Numbered from the stretch's first letter, positions 1 through 12,100 are shown. The stretch is 64,000 nucleotides of DNA from Durusdinium trenchii (GCA_963970005.1 CAXAMN010022917.1:785968-849967), one strand, 5' to 3'. Notes: generated from the letters alone by a model not told the origin. Numbers and translations: made by a program.

Positions 1-47
1 GGGCAGGGTTCCCTACATTTGGTCAATACTCCAGTGCGAGTTCAACA

Positions 48-79
<32 letters not shown>

Positions 80-1560
80 TTTTAATATTTGACCGCCTGT
101 CGTCAGTTTCAATGAACACTACCTCCTCAGGTTCGCTTTTCAGCGGGCAACTCCTCCCCACTTTCAGATGACACCACACACGCCTCTCTCTCTCTCTGTC
201 CCGGTGTTGCGGCCTGTGCTGATGCTGAGCCACAAGGGCACCAGGGTGGCAAAGCCCTCGACGGAGGTGCGCAGTGGATCGCCGGGCTTCCAAACAACAT
301 ATCCTCGGCGTCCCGGCCGGATCGGCGGAGCGGTGGGGAGGGAGGGATGAGGCTGCTGGACAACTGGCAGGCGAAGGCAGGTAGGGCGGGTGCTATATAG
401 AAGGAACGTCCACAACTTCCATATGTCGGATTGAGATCAAGCCATTAACAAACTTATATACTGTAAATACAGTAAATCAAAAATATACCCAAGTGGAGCA
501 TCTACCTCGCCCCCTCCCATTCCCATCTTCCGAAGGAAACCGAGAACTACAAAAAAGACACCCTGGCCACGCGTCGCACCGTCTCCCGCAAGCGATGCCA
601 GCGCAGGTCGTCGGCACAGGTCCAAAAGTCGTCGCCTGATGTGTCCAGGTGGTTGAGTCGAAGGGGGAGGACAAAGACCCCTTTAAGGGTGAGGCCACCT
701 GAAGGTCCACTCCAAAAGGTGGTGGTTGAGTCCAGATGTCACACCATTTGACCAACGGTTTTTGAGGTCATCCGAGTCCAATCTCCCTTGCATCCCTTGC
801 TTCGGTGGCCAGCAAGCAATCCAAGAGAGCCTGAGAGTCCCGAAACTGAACTCACTGCAAGGTACATGGCTTATGACTACCTTATTGGACCTCTGTAGGA
901 ACCCTTCATTGGTGGGTCAAAGAAGTGCTCTGACCTGGCTTCCATGGTTCAACCCAGGTATGTCAGCCTGAATGCACTCACTATGCACTAACATGAATCA
1001 TGAAAGTCGAAACGCCTCTGTGTGTAGAGAAAATGCCTTCATGCCATCCACTTCAATCAACAAAAACCAGCACCAAACCGACCTTTGCCTTCTCCACTGA
1101 ATGAACAGCTACAGTAACCGCTAAGAGAGTTTTGCTCCAGAGCCACGTGCAAAGTTGAAGCAGCTTGGCACAGGTTGAGGCCCTTCCGCTACGAAAAGCC
1201 CCCTGCAAGGCTGATTCTGTTGGCCCAAACGTTTTCTTATCCACACCACGCAGTAGATCGATTCCTGTTGAACAAGCTGGGCAAACAAACAAACGGCACG
1301 TCCTTCCAACAACGTCCGCCCTTCAGGGCGACCTCTGTGTGCACCTCTGTTCGCCCAATCCATCTTCCAAGAAGCTTTTCTTTCGCACGTCTGCGCCCAA
1401 GGCGAGTGCCGGCAGCAGGAGCCTCATGCAGCCTGCCGGATCTGAAACTGAGACTCTGCTTCAACAGCTGCTTCAATAGCTGCATGACACAACAAACGGC
1501 TGAAGTCTATGGTGATACCCGAGTAGAAACGGTGTCCAATACATTCTTTCGACTTTTAAC

Positions 1561-1666
1561 TACAGTGGTCTCAGAGTAGATGGCACAAACCCCTACGTGT
1601 CCTTTGGATGGGGGTTGATATAAACCCCCTCTTGGGAATTGTGCCATCTAAGCTGATCCCACTGTA
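1561..1666 (+). mobile_element. Short inverted-repeat (MITE/introner-like) element, copy 1
   Basis: 106 bp with 28-bp terminal inverted repeats (24 of 28 positions match): TACAGTGGTCTCAGAGTAGA at the left and its imperfect complement ending CCACTGTA at the right. The interior shares ACCCCTACRTGTC, GATGGGGGT and ATATAAACC with the copy at 39027-39136, in opposite orientation. Confidence 0.7.
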
Positions 1667-2765
1667 TCTATTTTGGGGGTCTATATCGGGTGCCGTCGGC
1701 CCTCCGCCCCCACGCGACGGTCACGCGGCGGCCACGTGGCGTGCGGCTCGCGCCTGGCCATGCGGCGCGAGGTGTGCTCGTGCGGAAGCGGCCACTTCCG
1801 CCGCGGCCACGTGACGAAGCTGACCCCGACAGGCCTGACTCTGACCGAGGTCCTGAAAAGCCCATGGAGTAGTGTTTTCATGAGGTCAAACTGACCTGTT
1901 AAGAGGCCTATATCATCATATACCGCTCCTGCGACTCGACCAGCTTTTCACCACTGGCATCATTCACGCGTGCCAAGAGAGAAATGGAGGGCCCGCTGAA
2001 ATGGGGCTACTCAAGAAGCCTCTGTAGAACTGCACAGGGGGAGGATGCCCACCATAAGATCCCCAGAACCCTGACCTATTTTTTGAGCATCTTTCATCTT
2101 TGAGCCAAACAGCCACAAAAGTCCCACATGCCAAGCAAATCGCCCCAGACACCGGCGATTTCTTCAGCGTGGCAAACGAGTTGCGGAAGAGGCCCTTGCT
2201 GCAGATCGTGACTTGGATGTGGTTGGTTCAAATCAGGTTTCAAAGGAGGATCGGTTCGGTGATCTGGATCCAGAAACTCTCGGCTCGGAGGATCGGGATG
2301 GTGTCCCATATTTCCCTCGGGCAAACGATGGTGCCCATATGGAGATGCTTTACCATTCAGGTGGATTCAGGTGGAAGGTGTTTCCTGATCAGTGTACATT
2401 AGTTAAGAAATCTGAAGTGCCCACCATAGAAATCCAAGTCAGGGCCCCCCGCTCCCCCTCTCCAGCGCACGAATTCTTTTGCGGCTCAGTACTCTCTGGA
2501 GTAGTAAATGATGTAAGCGGGGAAGGCTTGAAGGTTGTCGTAAATGATGAACTCCCGGAAGGTGTTAGAGGTCTTCTTTCCTCAGTGCATGCTTGCAGAA
2601 CAAGGTGGGGCAACCAGAGTTCCAAGACTCCGAAGGCAGCCACCGACACCCCCCTCCAAGGTGTGTGACCACAGCACGGTCGGGTCGGGGGGAGAGGGTG
2701 AAAGCACCGGACGTTGGGCACGTCCGACAAGCAATAAAATACACAAATCAAGATCAATACCTTGG

Positions 2766-2862
2766 GTCCTATGACCAGGGCTCAGTGGATGATGATGGTT
2801 AGTAGAGGCCTTGTCCAAAGATAATGCTAATTGTGCACTGACTGTCACAGGGAATGGGACAG
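2766..2862 (+). repeat. ~100-bp dispersed repeat R100, copy 1
   Basis: Shares CAGTGGATGATGATGGTTAG, RAGGCCTT, ATARTGMTAA and TGTKCACTGACT with the copies at 5871 and 7271. Most diverged copy. Confidence 0.75.
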
Positions 2863-4973
2863 ACCTTCTTCTTCTTCTTCTTCTTCGCCGATCTTCCAAC
2901 AAAACCATCACGATGCAGCTCCTGCCATCCCCTCTCCATGTCCTCTCCCTCCTCCGCCCAGGAACGATCTCCAAGGACACTATGCCAATCTTCCAGCAAG
3001 CAGTGCTCCTCCAGTTCCCGCGCCGACGGCCTCCGCTGGTCGCAGTAGTAAATGTAGCCTAAGCCTAGGTGGCCAGGCCCCCTGATGGTCCGCTCTGTGG
3101 AACTCTCCACCTGTAGAGAGAGAGAGAGAGAGAGACCGGGTGCACTGGACACTCTTCCCTTATCTTAGTGGTTAAGTGATGGACACTGAAGTTCTGCATG
3201 TCCAGGATAATGCGGATGACCAAGTGGTTCACCCCGAACAGCACCCGGTACAGTCGACGACCTTTGGCACCACAAAGCAGCCCTGATTGTGACGCCCCAA
3301 CTGGGTTAATCACCTGTGAAATCACTTGCAGTTGATACTGTAATACTGTACCAGATATCTTCGTATCACGCATCTTCTCTTCAAACAGTGTTCTCGACTC
3401 TACTCCCTGTACACACTGTCCTTTTCTGGCCTTGTCACCTGCCTGGTCCACCGGGCGGTCTCTGCCAAGCCACACACCCGACAGAGCAACAATGGGAAGA
3501 GCTCTACACCTCACAATTCGCCGGGTTTTGTCAGGCGTCCCCGACATGTGTCAGAACCCCCTCTCCTCAGAATCTCTGGCATGGATGCTCAGGGACCCCG
3601 TCTCGTTAAGATGGACCCCATCTTGGCCGTCTTCCGAAAAGACGCTCGGATCCGTCAAGGAAAACTGCAGCAAAACCCACCGTTCTGACGTCTCGGACAG
3701 GAGAGTTTCTCGTCCGGATCTCCAACCCTTTGCAGCGGGGCTTGACCAAAATCATCCAAGATCAACAAATAGCAAATAGCTGAAAGAATGGCCAATACTG
3801 CAACAAGTGACTTGCGCACTGGAACACATGGGAAGTGCATGGAAGTGAATTCTGGCTCGGTCGGCTTCAGCCTTTTGGCTCGATCTTGGCGCCATCTCCA
3901 TCACCCATTCACCCGTGCCATTCGCAGCTCCAGGCACCATCCACGTGCTTCCCCTTCACATACTCATCCGCCTTGCTCACAGACTCCGCGAAGTAGACAC
4001 CCGCGCCGAAGAGGCCTTCGTTTCTTGGGCGACACAAGAGCCGACCGAGTCGATTCGACGAGAGAATCTCTCGTCACAGCCGAGCGTTCTTTTTGTTCCA
4101 CCCTGGGACCAAGGACGTAGACTCTCTGCAAATAAGCATGGGAAGTAGAAACCATCTGTTTGGTATTCAGAACATGGTCATTCACTAGGGACGTTTTCCA
4201 CCTCCATGATTATTTCTATTTCAGGGATGTACTTCTTTCAGGTGTCATGGGGAACTAAGTGTATACTACATGCAGGCCATTCGAGTGATTGGAGCGACCC
4301 CACTGTATTCCATCTGCATCGGACCCCACGTCACTCGGTCTTTTCTTGACACGCGACGGTGTTCTTGAAGGACCTGGTGAGGACCTTCCGACTTCCGAGT
4401 GGACTACAACACATCTTCGTCGAATGATGCCCAATGGCAGTTTTTATTGCACTTCCAACTTCCAACTGCTCGGGCGCCTTTCCCTCAATGGTTTTTGGGT
4501 TGAAGGGGGAAAATCTACAGCAACCCGCAACCCATGGCCCAAAAAGTGATGCGGGGTTCCTGCAGACTTTCGCTCGGAAGACAATGTCCAAGTCAACCCG
4601 AAGTCACTGGTTTCTTTTTACGTCGAAGTCACCCGCCGGGTTCGCTCGGGTCATGTCAAAGTCGTCGGTGGTGATGCCCTCCGCTGCATGGTGGCTGGTT
4701 CCATGGAAAAGCCAACACTCCTGGGCCGTCCAAAGGTCCGAAGGGGTTCGAATGGTTTGAGGCCAACTGCTGCCGGGAGGATCAACCCAACAAATTCAGC
4801 GAACGGTTCGTGGGGGCATGAGCCATGCGGCCCCCAAATGCCCCCAACTATGTCATCACTAAAGCCGGTCAGCCACCCTTCAGGCTCCCAGACCCTTTCC
4901 AACCGGTTCCCCCAAAGACCGGGGTGGTCCGAGGGGCGTTGGCCTCACGCTTCAGTGGAGTAAAGGCACTCAC

Positions 4974-6752
4974 CTGCGTTTCGCAGTGGAGTAAAGACGA
5001 AAAGCCACGACGCCTCGTCGGCTCGGAGAGAGCTCGGACCGGCTCGTCGCCGGCCTTCGGGACCGGCCCAGGCAACCCGAGACCGGCCCGCCGGCGGACG
5101 ACGGTCGCGACCGATGCGTCGGAACATGCGTCGGAGCCAAGTACCGACGTTCGGAACCCCAAAAACATCGGGAAACCGGAGATGAAAAAAGACCAACAAT
5201 CTGAGAACAACTATTAGCCAATGGGCAAGAACAACACCACTCTGGGAACTGGAAACACTCCGGCCCCCGACACTGTCCCTCTTCCATGATTGGATAGATC
5301 GGCAAGAGGTCGATCACCTCACGAGACCTCCACCAAGTGCGGCCAACCAGTGGCCATTTTCCGCAAATTTGTTGGAAAAACCAAAACACCCCCCACAATC
5401 GGAGGAAATCCATGGAGATCCATCTTCCCACTGGAATCCGAATCCCAAAACCAGAGTATACTGAAGAGATCTTCACGTGCTTCGGCTTTGGATGTTTTGG
5501 AGGGCTTCACGGTTTGGCGTTCCGACCCACCACACATCCAACCTCTCCCGCCTACCCCCCCCCCCGCGCCCACCCCGTCGCCCCGGCACGCGCGTGAGTA
5601 CGGCCACCTCCATCCGCTCGGTGAGCGCGTCGGTCATCAGCGCCCCATTGAGCCCCTCGCGCCAGTAGGTCGCGTCGCTCCGGGCCTGACCGGGGGGGAC
5701 GAGGACCATGGACCGCACCGGCCGGGGCACCGGGTCGTGGCGACCGGGTCGAGTGGCGGACGGGGAGGTTTTGGGGAGTCTCTGGCTGCGAAGGGGCGGG
5801 GTTTTGGGTCGGGAGCGGCGCGCTTGGCGGGAAAAGCTGAAGAATCGAAGGATGTGAATATAGAGAGTTTGGTCTATCCTATGGCCAGGGCTCAGTGGAT
5901 GATGATGGTTAGCAAAGGCCTTTCTCTAAAATAGTGATAATTGTTCACTGACCATTACATGTAATTGGACAAACTATATGCCTCGATGATGTTAGAGGTG
6001 CCCAAGCTTAGGTTGGGAATGTCGAAGTGAGAGCGGCCGAAGGGAACTCGCACTCGCATCGTTTCCAGCATGATCCAGCAGATGTGAAATCACACACCCA
6101 GCGGGTGCAAAATCCAACTTCACTTGTCTTTCCGATCTTGAATCTTTCACGGCCGCCTTCACCTTCAGGCATTGCTGCAGAACATGGTCGCGCCTGTGAA
6201 CGGGGCGAAGCGGCGAATCCAAGGCATGGTAAATTGGGCCACACCCCATGAGGGTCAAACACTTAGCTCTCTTCTCTCTTCCTCTTTTCTCTTCTCTCTT
6301 CCTCTTCTCTCTTCTCTCTTCCTCTTCTCTCTTCTCTCTTCTCTCTTCAAACTGGAGATTAGAAAACAAATGTTGAGTAAAAGCATCAAACGCTGGAGAC
6401 CAGAAAACAAATGTTGAGTAAAAGCATGCAACAATGAGGATGTATATATATATATATATGTATGATATATGTATGTATATATATATATATTTGTTTATGT
6501 ATATACAGTTGTTTAGCTCCGCTCAGGTGTCCCGTACTTGGGACATTTGTACCTTTGGTTGGTTCGGTCAGTTGCTGGTTTCCAGGTTCCAGGTTTGTTT
6601 CGCTGGCTGCGCCTCTGCAAGTAGCTGGCCCAACATGGGGCATTCATGATCTGCACCGCCTTCACTGCACGAAAGTTCCTGGGCCGGGAACTCCTCCAAG
6701 AGGACTGGAGGCTTGTCACATGATCAGACGGAAAGGCAAAAAGACAGGCCAC
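4974..6752 (-). CDS. Cluster of unassigned exons (4974-5198, 5602-5735, 6010-6240, 6600-6752)
   Basis: Four open segments, all minus strand. 5198-4974 follows acceptor TTCTCAG and ends at CAG/GTGAGT (VRALSEPTRRRGFSSLLHCE). 5735-5602 reads GQARSDATYWREGLNGALMT, then DALTERMEVA, with donor GTACTC. 6240-6010 reads DHVLQQCLKVKAAVKDSRSE. 6752-6600 reads PRNFRAVKAVQIMNAPCWAS, then YLQRR; this resembles the V-x-x-V-Q-N-x-x-x-W-x-x-Y helix found before the catalytic domain in some PARP-like proteins, a weak hint only. Not shown to be one gene. Confidence 0.4.
5871..5970 (+). repeat. ~100-bp dispersed repeat R100, copy 2
   Basis: Contains AAAGGCCTTTCTCTAAAATA, GTGATAA and TACATGTAATTGG as in copy 3. 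A tRNA A-box-like string (GGGCTCAGTGG) is present, but no convincing B box. Confidence 0.8.
6263..6428. repeat. Polypyrimidine tract and ~39-bp tandem duplication
   Basis: CTCTTCTCTCTTC-type tract to 6352, then two copies of a unit ending AGAAAACAAATGTTGAGTAA AAGCATC. Confidence 0.85.
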
Positions 6753-7270
6753 CCAGGCAGAGAGGCCACCCTGGATTGAATGATGTCAAGAATCTACTGT
6801 CGGAGGCTTGTATGTGAGACGGTCAGGAAAGCTGAGAAGGTGAGAACGGGTAAACATGTATGAGAGATTTGGGCTCACGCATTCTCTTTAAAGTGGCATT
6901 GCGGCAAACAGTTGGTAAGGGGACAAAACGATACAATCAGAAGCTATTTGAACAACGTTGCACAGGCCAGGAGAGGGAGAGAATATAAAGACTAAGATCC
7001 AAAAATCTCAAAAGTCTAAACAAATCCCAGCATCCCAGCGCGTATTAAAGCTGCATCTTGGGATCCGAAAAGTGTGGTCCCAGTTTTATCTTTCGGATCC
7101 TTCACTTAATCTCCCACCCACCCACACACCCCCACCTGGGCGGTAGGCCTCGTCGGTCGCGCGTGCGCACGTGTGGCAGGGCGGTGCTTCGCAAGAGCCT
7201 CATCGGTGCTTGATGATGATGAAGCATGCATGACCCCAAACACGTGACGACCAAGATTACATATGTAAGT

Positions 7271-7376
7271 TGGGTCTGTCCTATGACCAGTAGCAGTGGA
7301 TGATGATGGTTAGTTAGTAAAGGCCTTTCTCTAAAATAGTGATAACTGTTCACTGACTCTTACATGTAATTGGTCA
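7271..7376 (+). repeat. ~100-bp dispersed repeat R100, copy 3
   Basis: Same order of blocks as copy 2, with a small TTAG duplication (GGTTAGTTAGTAAAGG). Confidence 0.8.
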
Positions 7377-8001
7377 AGCCCAATATGTAGGTGTACGGGT
7401 GTGTATGTGTGTGTGTGCTTTTAGCATGGCTATAGGCAGAGCCCAGTATGCAATAGAATACAAGATTGGGACAGTAGATTTGTTATATAACCATCATGGA
7501 CCATCATAATTAATCATATATATGTATGTGTGTGTGATACGGGGTACTACATGCATATGGTGCCATATACAACATCTTGGTTCCAACACTCATGTGGTTC
7601 CATGGTTTCCTAGCCGCTGAGCAACCAAGCTATCTGCATTCGTCTACATAGTGTTTCGCAGGCCTCGGGTTTTGGGTGGAGGCCCATTCTGAACACTAAC
7701 TGAACCGAAAAATATCCAGCAACATCCGTTGCACATCATGTGATGGACCAAATCTCTGGCGACCCACAAAGCTTCTTAAAAATGGTCAAAGTCGGCCTCC
7801 CCTCCTCTTGCCATTCTGAACCAACCAGGCGAGGGGACCCAAAACCACAGATTTGGTCCAATCCTCAATGTGCCCGCGATGCGCCGCTCCGCCCACCTTT
7901 TCCTGGGCTGCGCCGTTCCTCGGCCGGCCGGCGCCCTTCAAAAAGGCTGCTCGAGACCCTCATGACACGGCCCCCTGGGGAGCCGATATCGCCCTCACAC
8001 C

Positions 8002-8379
8002 TCACCAGTACAGAGTGTCCGGGAAGAAGCGCTGGATTTCGATGAGACCCCCTACCGTGGTGAGCCCGATGATGGCGAAGAAGTTCACATTCAGCGACAA
8101 CCAGGCTTTGATATCATCGGACTGGACCACCGGGGTGATGTAGTTGATCTGGTTGCTGGCGCCCGTGCTCAACTGAATCTCGGGCTGGTCCCAGTCGTTG
8201 GTCTTCATCACAATCCGAGGAGGGTTGTTGAACTTGTCCCTCTTCACCACCTCCGGACCAGTGAGCTTATAAAGCGGAGAGGACTCTTGGGCTGAAGTGG
8301 GTCTTTGGTTCTCCCGGCCGCGGAAAGAATCGACGTTGAAACAACTTAACCCAGGGACGGCGAACAAAATACCTAGCAG
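8002..8379 (-). CDS. psaJ: Nuclear psaJ-like gene, exon 2 (PsaJ domain)
   Basis: 125 codons after acceptor TTTGCTAG, phase 0 with exon 1 (84-bp intron), total ~185 aa. The C-terminal ~38 residues, from DDIKAWLSLNV to GGLIEIQRFFPDTLYW, match the whole of PsaJ, a ~44-aa single-span photosystem I subunit ending IEINRFFPDAL. A ~65-residue hydrophilic stretch (STGASNQINYITPVV and before) and a hydrophobic LLGILFAVPGL start precede it and would be presequence or an N-terminal extension. Known: peridinin dinoflagellates have moved most plastid genes to the nucleus. Predicted location: thylakoid, beside PsaF. Confidence 0.8.
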   Translation of the reverse strand: MLGILFAVPGLSCFNVDSFRGRENQRPTSAQESSPLYKLTGPEVVKRDKFNNPPRIVMKTNDWDQPEIQLSTGASNQINYITPVVQSDDIKAWLSLNVNFFAIIGLTTVGGLIEIQRFFPDTLYW

Positions 8380-8463
8380 CTAGCAAAGAAACTGTACCGC
8401 GTTGCACCACCTGACGTCAAATGACCGCGACCAAAAGATGTAAAACTGGCACCAGCCCAGCAC

Positions 8464-8643
8464 CTTGCCGGACTCCTCTGGCTTGATGAGCACCAGCCCC
8501 TCGTCCCGCTCGTCCACCGCCTGCTGTGCCATGCGCAAGCTTCGCGACGAGGTGCTCGGCGCGTTGGCGAAGAGCAGTGTGGAGACATGACGGGCCAGCA
8601 GAGCGCAGGCCGCCAGCACGACAAGGCTGCTGAGGCGGGCCAT
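8464..8643 (-). CDS. psaJ: Nuclear psaJ-like gene, exon 1 (plastid presequence)
   Basis: 60 codons from ATG 8643 to AAG, followed by donor GTGCTG (phase 0). The protein begins MARLSSLVVLAACALLARHV, a signal-peptide-like hydrophobic stretch, then LLFANAPSTSSRSLRM. A Phe at the end of the signal region with a following Ser/Arg-rich stretch is the usual form of peridinin-dinoflagellate plastid presequences (signal peptide plus transit peptide). An AG at CGACCTGTTAG, ~30 bases upstream, could accept the spliced leader. A longer in-frame start at 8745 exists but would bury the signal peptide. Confidence 0.75.
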
Positions 8644-8866
8644 GTTCCAAACAGGGCGGGTTGCTCCTAACAGGTCGAGTGTGGAGGGTGGAGTCTCTTC
8701 AGCCCGAATGGCTGCGGAAGCCATGCCATGCCATAAATGTTGCATATCAAGCGCCCCAATGAAAGCCGAATCATGAGGGGCAATCTTTCGCCCTCTGAGA
8801 CGCCGAAAGGTTCATGAAGTTCATGGCAGTATCTTCACCTGCCAGGCCTGCCAGGCCTATCGCCAG

Positions 8867-10866
8867 CTAACAGCCTATTTGGCTGCCCGCACTTCCGAAC
8901 CCAAACACCGTTCCGGAACGGTGACCGAAGACGTCCGCGGAAAGCGCGAAGAGTCCCAGGCGCTCATCGAAGAGTCGAAGCAAAGTGCCGTCAGTGACCT
9001 CGTTCTTGGCCAAGAGCTTGTCAGCAGAACCTACCAAGAGCGATGCAGGCTTCGGCTTGATAGAACAGGCACCACAGCCGTGAGATATGAGCACAAGAAG
9101 CATGTCGTTTTACAAAGCCAAGCCTCATCAAAACCTTGGAAATCCCTTTGTGGAAGGGTTATCCGCTCACCCCAGTTTCCTCACGGTTCGCAGTCAGAAG
9201 CCGTTTCAGACCGTCAGCCCGTCAGCCTCGCAGCATCGACTCCACCGACCAGGACGGGGGCAGCCGGAAGGCACTCCGGAGACGTCCCACCACCTCTTGC
9301 AGATCCCGTTTGTAGAAGACACCTGCACGATGGCATGCCTGGCATGCCTGCCAGGCCTGCCTGAATCCACCAAGGCATGGTGATATGGCCTCTGCCAATC
9401 CCATCTTCGAAACAAGACCGTCATCTGTAGTGCTTGATTGCCTTCCCCTCATCCCACTCGACTCGGGTCCTCCCGCTGGGCCGAACCTGCCGGGCTGTCG
9501 ATGAGCTTCTGACAAGCCACCTTCAACTGGTCGTCGTTGCCTCGGTTCCGACCACGTCGTCCAAGCTTTACGGTCGCCGTTCCTCCACCAAACCAATATG
9601 GAGCTTCGACCTGTGTTGCCCAAGGAGGACCTGATCGAAAAGACGAGGGTGCGCCGAAGTCACAGCCGAGCGCCGAAGAGGCGGCCTTGACCTCACAAGA
9701 CATGAATTGGGACACCCTGAATTCAATTGGCAACAAATTTGTTTGTAGAATAGCATTCTTGTTCCTAATAGCTTCTTGTTACTAGTAGTAAGGCACTTGT
9801 TACTAGAAGCGATGCACTTGTTCCTAGCAAACCGTCGCAACAAATTGGCATCATTTGTTTAGAATGGTGTCGTTCGATCTCCTGAGATCGAAGGGCACAC
9901 CGCAAAAGCATCCATCCACCCCGCCATGTCTCGCTCTACTGGTGGCTTCCGCATCTTCGCAAAAATGAACCAAATCTACGGCGTTTCCTATTTAGCCGCC
10001 ACCCCAAGGATGCCTTCGGCCCGTGGCGGTCCTTCTAGCTGGCCAAGAGGCCTTTCGCCAGTGCCTCCCGCACGGTTCGGTGGAGCTGCTGCCACTCGCT
10101 GGGCAGCAAGCCATCCTGGGGTGAAACACCCAGCTCTGGCCACCAGCACGAAAAATGTGGTCTCACCCAATAGTCCATGAAGAAGAACTGGGTGAGCGAG
10201 AGGTCTCCTACTGGGGGGCCTACTGGGTGAGCCTCCTGTCTGCTCCCTCTCAGGGGTTTCACTCAGTTCTCCCCAGGAGTTTTGCATGATCCCTTGAGAG
10301 GTCGCTGATTGGTTAGAGCATCCATGTTCTGCAAGATTTGGGTTGATGTCTCAGACCACGTCCGCATTTATGAACGCAGGATGTGCAAATGATGATGACC
10401 TTTTTTCGGGGGCGTCATTTCATGGTTCAACAAGGCAGAATGTACAGTAGCCCAGTGAATGTTCAGTGAATGCCCAGTGGGGCCCTGACATGGGTTCAAA
10501 CCCTTCTTCCTCGGAGACGATGCACAAGTCTGCAGTCTTGTCTCACCCGCCAAGATTACAGGGTTTTGGGGTGTACACCTGGGTGCTCGTTTGGAACATG
10601 TAGAACTGGGGCTGTGGGGTGTTGCTCTTGCCATGATCGATGGCTCCCTCTCTTCAATGGCACGGCATCGGGACCCTCCTTGGGCGATCTATGTATCTGT
10701 CGTGGAAGTAGTCTATGCTGCTTTCTTTGCTTGCTTCAACCCCTCCAGCTGTTCAAACCGCCCTGCGCTGCCCACTGGGCACGCCAAGCATCGGGCACCT
10801 CACGGCCGATTTCTTCCAGCAATTTTTGGGTCTCGGTCAAGATGGCCGCAATCCTCAGAATGGCAC
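8867..10866 (-). CDS. Cluster of unassigned exons upstream of psaJ
   Basis: Open minus-strand segments: 10866-10753 (ILRIAAILTETQKLLEEIGR, then EVPDAWRAQWAAQGG), 10215-10040 (FFFMDYWVRPHFSCWWPELG, then SEWQQLHRTVREALAKGLLA), 9690-9460 (VEAPYWFGGGTATVKLGRRG), 9350-9222 (GVFYKRDLQEVVGRLRSAFR), 9050-8900 (LLAKNEVTDGTLLRLFDERL). They look coding in composition, but I recognise no family and the junctions are not resolved. One or two genes may be involved. Confidence 0.4.
9764..9836. repeat. TACTAG-type short repeat cluster
   Basis: CTTCTTGTTACTAGTAGTAA, GGCACTTGTTACTAG and variants. Intronic, ahead of the exon near 9690 on the minus strand. Confidence 0.75.
10307..10352 (+). other. tRNA-like relic
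   Basis: GATTGGTTAGAGC resembles an A box and GGGTTGATGTCTC a degraded B box. Their spacing is about 11 bases short of a real tRNA and no acceptor stem pairs, so it is at most a tRNA-derived remnant. Confidence 0.25.
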
Positions 10867-11613
10867 AGGAGGGATGAATAGCTTTGGACGGATGGATTCA
10901 CCAACTGTGCGACACACCAAAGTTGTTTTACACAAAAAGGATCAAAAAGGTCTCTGATCACGGCAAGTCATGGTATGTAGCTTTGGACAGGCAGAGTCTG
11001 TTGATCATAGTATGTTGTGTGAGTGTGTGTGTGTGCATGCATTCTTTATTGTTTTTGTTGCCGCACAAGTACTTAATGTACAAACGAACATTTAGACATT
11101 TGGTTCATGGCTACTTCACCCCTCCCCCCCACACCCAGGCCCCCCCTGTTGAAACCTATGGACAGCCGGATAGCTTTCAGTAGCCGGATAGCTTTCAATG
11201 GCAATGGTCCTTGGAGCCGGACACGTTGACACCTTGAAGCCTCAGCAGGACACAAACACGTTTTGTCCGGGCTGCTGATCAGGGCGTTCTCGCACCAACC
11301 TCTGAATGGCAGGATTGACCTGAAAGCTGAGGAGATGAGACGATACGTCCTCTAAACAGACTCTGAAGCTCTTGATCTTGATTAGTTGCAAGACTTGAGG
11401 CCTTTGTCTGCAGCTTGATAGGTCAAAGTTGGGAGGAAATGACTTGAAGCTATCAGAGAATCACGCCCAACACGAAATTGCAAACCATCGAAGTCAAGGC
11501 CCAAACCAATCCAAACTCCCCGCAACCGACACTGGCAAAAGGACGTCTTCCAACACACATCTTTGCCCACCAGCTTTATGCCAAACACCGCCCTGAACAA
11601 GCGCCCTCCTCAC

Positions 11614-11705
11614 CACAGTGCCTGCTCCTCGGGCAAGAGCTCCCCATAGGCCCGCAAGAACCACGCCGCGCTCTCTGTAGAGTGTGCGAAGCACGGCCCA
11701 GCGAC
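11614..11705 (-). CDS. Short unassigned exon
   Basis: The frame reads CFAHSTESAAWFLRAYGELL, then PEEQALW, and ends at a GTGAGG donor. The neighbouring 11710-12360 stretch holds no other exon I can support. Confidence 0.4.
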
Positions 11706-11989
11706 CTGCATTGAGGCAGTGCAAATCAGGCAAGTCTCCCAAAAAACTACCATCCAACAAACCTGGTTACGTGGCACATGGTTGTTGTTGGAAGACTGCT
11801 TTCCTTTACGGAGAGACTGTATTCCACTTCCATGATTGTTTGGATCTCGGTAGGCAGAAAAACATCACGTGCAAGATGGGATCACGCGGCCGTCGAGGTG
11901 AATCTCAACATGGCTCAAGCATTGGCTTGTTCAGCTTCCCGCGAACCACTCAACATGCATCTCAGTTTTTGTTGGCCCGCGATGGTTCG

Positions 11990-12100
11990 CTACTAGGGGC
12001 TCCTGGCCTTACTACTAGGAGCAAGTAGCTACTAGTAATAAGAAGCTACTAGGGGGTCCTGGCATCGCTACGAACGGAGCGAGGACACTATTAGGAGCCA
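11990..12100. repeat. TACTAG-type short repeat cluster
   Basis: GCTACTAGGGGCTCCTGG, ACTACTAGGAGCAAG, AAGAAGCTACTAGG and variants, just 3' of the RBR gene. Confidence 0.75.

Larger units (their letters stand above)
1..4970. other. No gene I can support
   Basis: Holds (TA)n/(TG)n at 46-80, the inverted-repeat element at 1561, one R100 copy, (CTT)n at 2868 and (GA)n at 3116. Some open stretches (2213-2668 plus, 2389-2757 minus, 127-363 minus) may be exons, but neither frame nor strand could be decided. Confidence 0.5.

Noticed and set aside
2831-3085. Overlapping plus-strand frames with Ser or Leu/Phe runs
   Set aside because: They read through the (CTT)n microsatellite in all three frames.
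3865-3885. String resembling the dinoflagellate spliced leader (GCCTTTTGGCTC)
   Set aside because: Only about a dozen bases match, the leader's ending CAAG is absent, and the site overlaps a minus-strand open segment, so a relict leader is not supported.
6263-6352. Polypyrimidine tract as a trans-splicing acceptor on the plus strand
   Set aside because: No gene follows on the plus strand. On the minus strand, where the genes lie, it is polypurine.
10307-10352. Candidate tRNA gene
   Set aside because: A and B box-like strings are too close together and no cloverleaf stems form.
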